DNA of 64,000 nucleotides, from positions 2,800,646-2,864,645 of the forward strand of contig NW_008709379.1 of NCBI RefSeq assembly GCF_000327385.1. Direction: 5' to 3'. Each line of letters opens with the position of its first letter. Within the stretch, counting starts at the first letter, position 1. Positions 61,742 to 64,000 of this stretch are shown here, in pieces. The translations under genes and the position numbers were made by a program. The notes under the pieces were generated by a model. That model made no database searches. It was not told where the DNA came from and saw only the letters and a program-made list of their open reading frames with translations. This DNA comes from Lottia gigantea (taxonomy: Eukaryota; Mollusca; Gastropoda; Lottiidae).

Positions 61742-64000
61742 TTATCGTTGTGAGTATTTTACTCCGGGAAAGACGCATAACATTTCAAATATAAAGTTTG
61801 CTGCCGTTAAAGCTGTGTTTCCGCTCGTATCATAGCCTGGAGAAACCTGAAAATAGTTCAACATATACTTTGAAGTACAATGTACATAATCTTTGGGATA
61901 GATTGGCTTGAAAGAGCCTTTTCTGATCATTTGGATTATAATACGCACATTATGTACCCATATTTACATTATAATCTGGTAAGGTTTAACTGAAGACAGA
62001 ATCACGTGATACAAACAAAACAAAAGTGACATCACTAATATACAGTCAGTAGAAAGGCAATTTAATATTATGTAGGAAAAACCACATTTTCGGAGGTGTG
62101 GAAAACCCATTAAACAGGGTATATTTTTTCTGACTTTACTCCAGCCAACAACTGTCAAAATATCCATCAGATGCTGGAGGCAGATGTTTCGGATTAGAGA
62201 GATACAAGGAGTACAAACAGGAAATCATAAGTATGTACATAGATGCTGCAAGTATTCTCCAATAACAAATGCAGATTATTTTCTAGAATGTTGGTCACAT
62301 TATGGACTTTGAAATCACCATTGGGCCATTTTCTGTGTGACCAATATACTTTGATCAATTATGCGAGGGCCATTTTCCATAAGACCTTTGTATAATGTTG
62401 GAAATTAAGGATTATCATTCCAAGAGACTGTAATTACCTCGACCATATCGCCACCTACGATATTTAATCCTCGACATCCACGGATTATCTCTAAACATTG
62501 TATCGTCGTTAATCCACCAATTTCCGGAGTTCCTAAAATATCCATAAAATAATGTAAAGGTATTACAATAAAGAATAAACGTTTGCATGGATAATAATCA
62601 CATTATATCCACAACGTTTCGAAAAGATTCCTCGGGATATTTTGTTTGTTTATATTTATGCCTAAACTCAATGGTACCTCATTTGTTTTATATTCTACAC
62701 TAAGTCTTGATAACGAACAGTGGAATCTTGTCGAAACGTCGTGTTGATGAAGTTAGTGATTATTATCTAAAAAGACATTTTCTATTCGTGTCGATTACTA
62801 ATTGCCTATTAAACAGCATCGGGTATCACAACATGGAGAAAGTTCCTTTCCAATTTTAATGATGGCGTCTGTGTCATTGACGAGACGGACACAAACTGAC
62901 CAGGTCACCTTAACTGAAAATCAGTAATTTCCTATTTCACAGATTAAACATTGCGCCCAATTATTCTGATCTTAAAATGGATACAGCCATTTGAATATGT
63001 GCCTTATAATATAGCTTATTCGCAGCAATGCTTTCAGAATGAAGATTTGATTTTCAGTTCGTCTACAATTATGCAATAACATACCGTCGGAAGACGACCA
63101 TATCAATGCAACCTCTTGAAGTTATTTCTTAAGATGGCTGTATTTTGTCAGAGTTGCACATGAATTTGATTTTTACACGAATAAGAAGCTTAAGATAAAT
63201 CGACTGTCCGTTGTAATACCAGAAATTCTGTACGTGCCTGTTCCAGGACAGAATCCAGGATCAATAGCATCAATATCAAAACTAATATATACAGGGTTAT
63301 CTCCCATTGTTCGTCTGATTTCTTCCATCAAAGGCGCCATTGATTTATACCAACATTCTTCTGCACGAATTATATTAAATCCCTGTAAATATTCTTAATT
63401 ACATTACAAAATAATGCATTCTGATTAGCATTAGTTCATCTATAGTGAATTGCACTCCAGCTAAATTGTCCGAATATAATCTCGCTTGGCATATATGGTC
63501 TGCAAAGCCGTGTCGCAAGTGTATATTGAGGGAAATGTTGTCAAGACAATATTAGATCTTTTTCCATTGCCATCCAACCTGGGATATTAAGCCTCTGTAG
63601 CATGTAACATCGGAACATCAGTTGATAGCAATTCTATAAACTTCCACGAAGGTAACCCTGATTTGGAAATCCGTGGGTTTCTTTTCGGTGAAACCTAAAT
63701 CAAGATATTCAAGCGCCTACTTCTACAAGCTCTTGGGACCATCATTGATTTTGTAGGTTCGAATGAAAAAAGTCTATGACATAACAAGACTTACCTGTTG
63801 TTTGGCCCAATCACAATCTTGTAGCGAGTAACCAGAACCTCTGATACCAATTTGAAAAACTTTAGAACAGTCTAGACAACCATCCTCAACGGCTCGTCTA
63901 AACGGTGTACCATGAGCCACTTTATTACCAAACATCGTGTCACTGGTATCCGAGTGAGCATCCAAATGAATCAAACCGACCGGTCCATACTTCTCCTGAA
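61742..64000 (-). CDS. agmatinase-family ureohydrolase, last four exons (partial)
   Basis: Exons 5' to 3': from about 63995 or the edge to 63795, 63382-63238, 62532-62438, 61846-61742. The first has [19 protein letters not shown] and [12 protein letters not shown]; DAHxD provides manganese ligands. The second has [19 protein letters not shown], the second metal-ligand motif. The third has [19 protein letters not shown] and NIVGGDMVE; the last [20 protein letters not shown] and a stop after KYSQR. The family hydrolyses guanidino compounds to urea and an amine: agmatine to putrescine, or guanidinobutyrate in relatives. The exact substrate cannot be told from this part. The N-terminal half, with the first metal histidine and any mitochondrial targeting signal, is beyond the edge. 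One intron uses a GC donor. Confidence 0.9.
62071..62196 (-). repeat. dispersed repeat family 2, copy 2 (longest)
   Basis: On the minus strand: ccgaaacatctgcctccagc, gatattttgacagttgttgg, ctggagtaaag, ccctgtttaatggg, cacctccgaaaatgtgg. In the last intron of the ureohydrolase gene. Confidence 0.65.

Overview
The window is AT-rich animal nuclear DNA. It has small exons with GT-AG borders, long introns full of short DNA transposons, and three host genes that can be threaded exon by exon. The gene set (a heavy-chain ITIH-type protein, a Fife/Piccolo-type synaptic scaffold, an agmatinase-family enzyme, a Polinton fossil) fits a marine invertebrate. A mollusc or other lophotrochozoan is my best guess, but that is inference.

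Layout. Bases 1-2180 (minus strand) are the end of a Polinton/Maverick fossil with fibre-like, protease, integrase and phospholipase-like parts. It is followed by a repeat-rich border (2343-2792) with a perfect inverted repeat and a tandem duplication of a hairpin unit. Bases 4499-14085 (plus strand) are a 14-exon gene for a secreted ITIH-like protein of about 853 residues with VIT, VWA and ITIH C-terminal regions. It keeps the Asp-Pro-His-Phe site where vertebrate heavy chains are cut and linked to chondroitin sulfate. Bases 16592-59106 (minus strand) are one very large gene, modelled here with 22 coding exons and 2,911 codons before the stop. The predicted protein has a Piccolo/Bassoon-like N-myristoylation start, a RIM-like helix, an eight-cysteine zinc finger, long disordered regions with a 19-residue tandem repeat, a RIM-BP-type SH3 ligand, coiled coils, a PDZ domain, polyglutamine and a C2A domain with all five calcium-binding aspartates. 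I find no C2B. It is best read as an active-zone scaffold of the Fife/Piccolo/RIM group. Bases 61742-64000 (minus strand) are the last four exons of an agmatinase-family ureohydrolase that runs off the right edge.

The ITIH-like gene and the scaffold gene converge on 14.1-16.6 kb. The ureohydrolase lies upstream of the scaffold gene and points the same way. I see no functional link among the three.

The 17-kb first coding intron of the scaffold gene (41806-58849) holds most of the transposon material: a 680-bp foldback with two 290-bp arms about 98% alike, a textbook 115-bp hAT-type MITE with an 8-bp target duplication, a 2.6-kb CACTG-ended element, and one of three copies of a TTAA-flanked MITE family whose other copies sit in ITIH-like introns. 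All exon models come from reading splice sites and phase by eye, with no transcript support.
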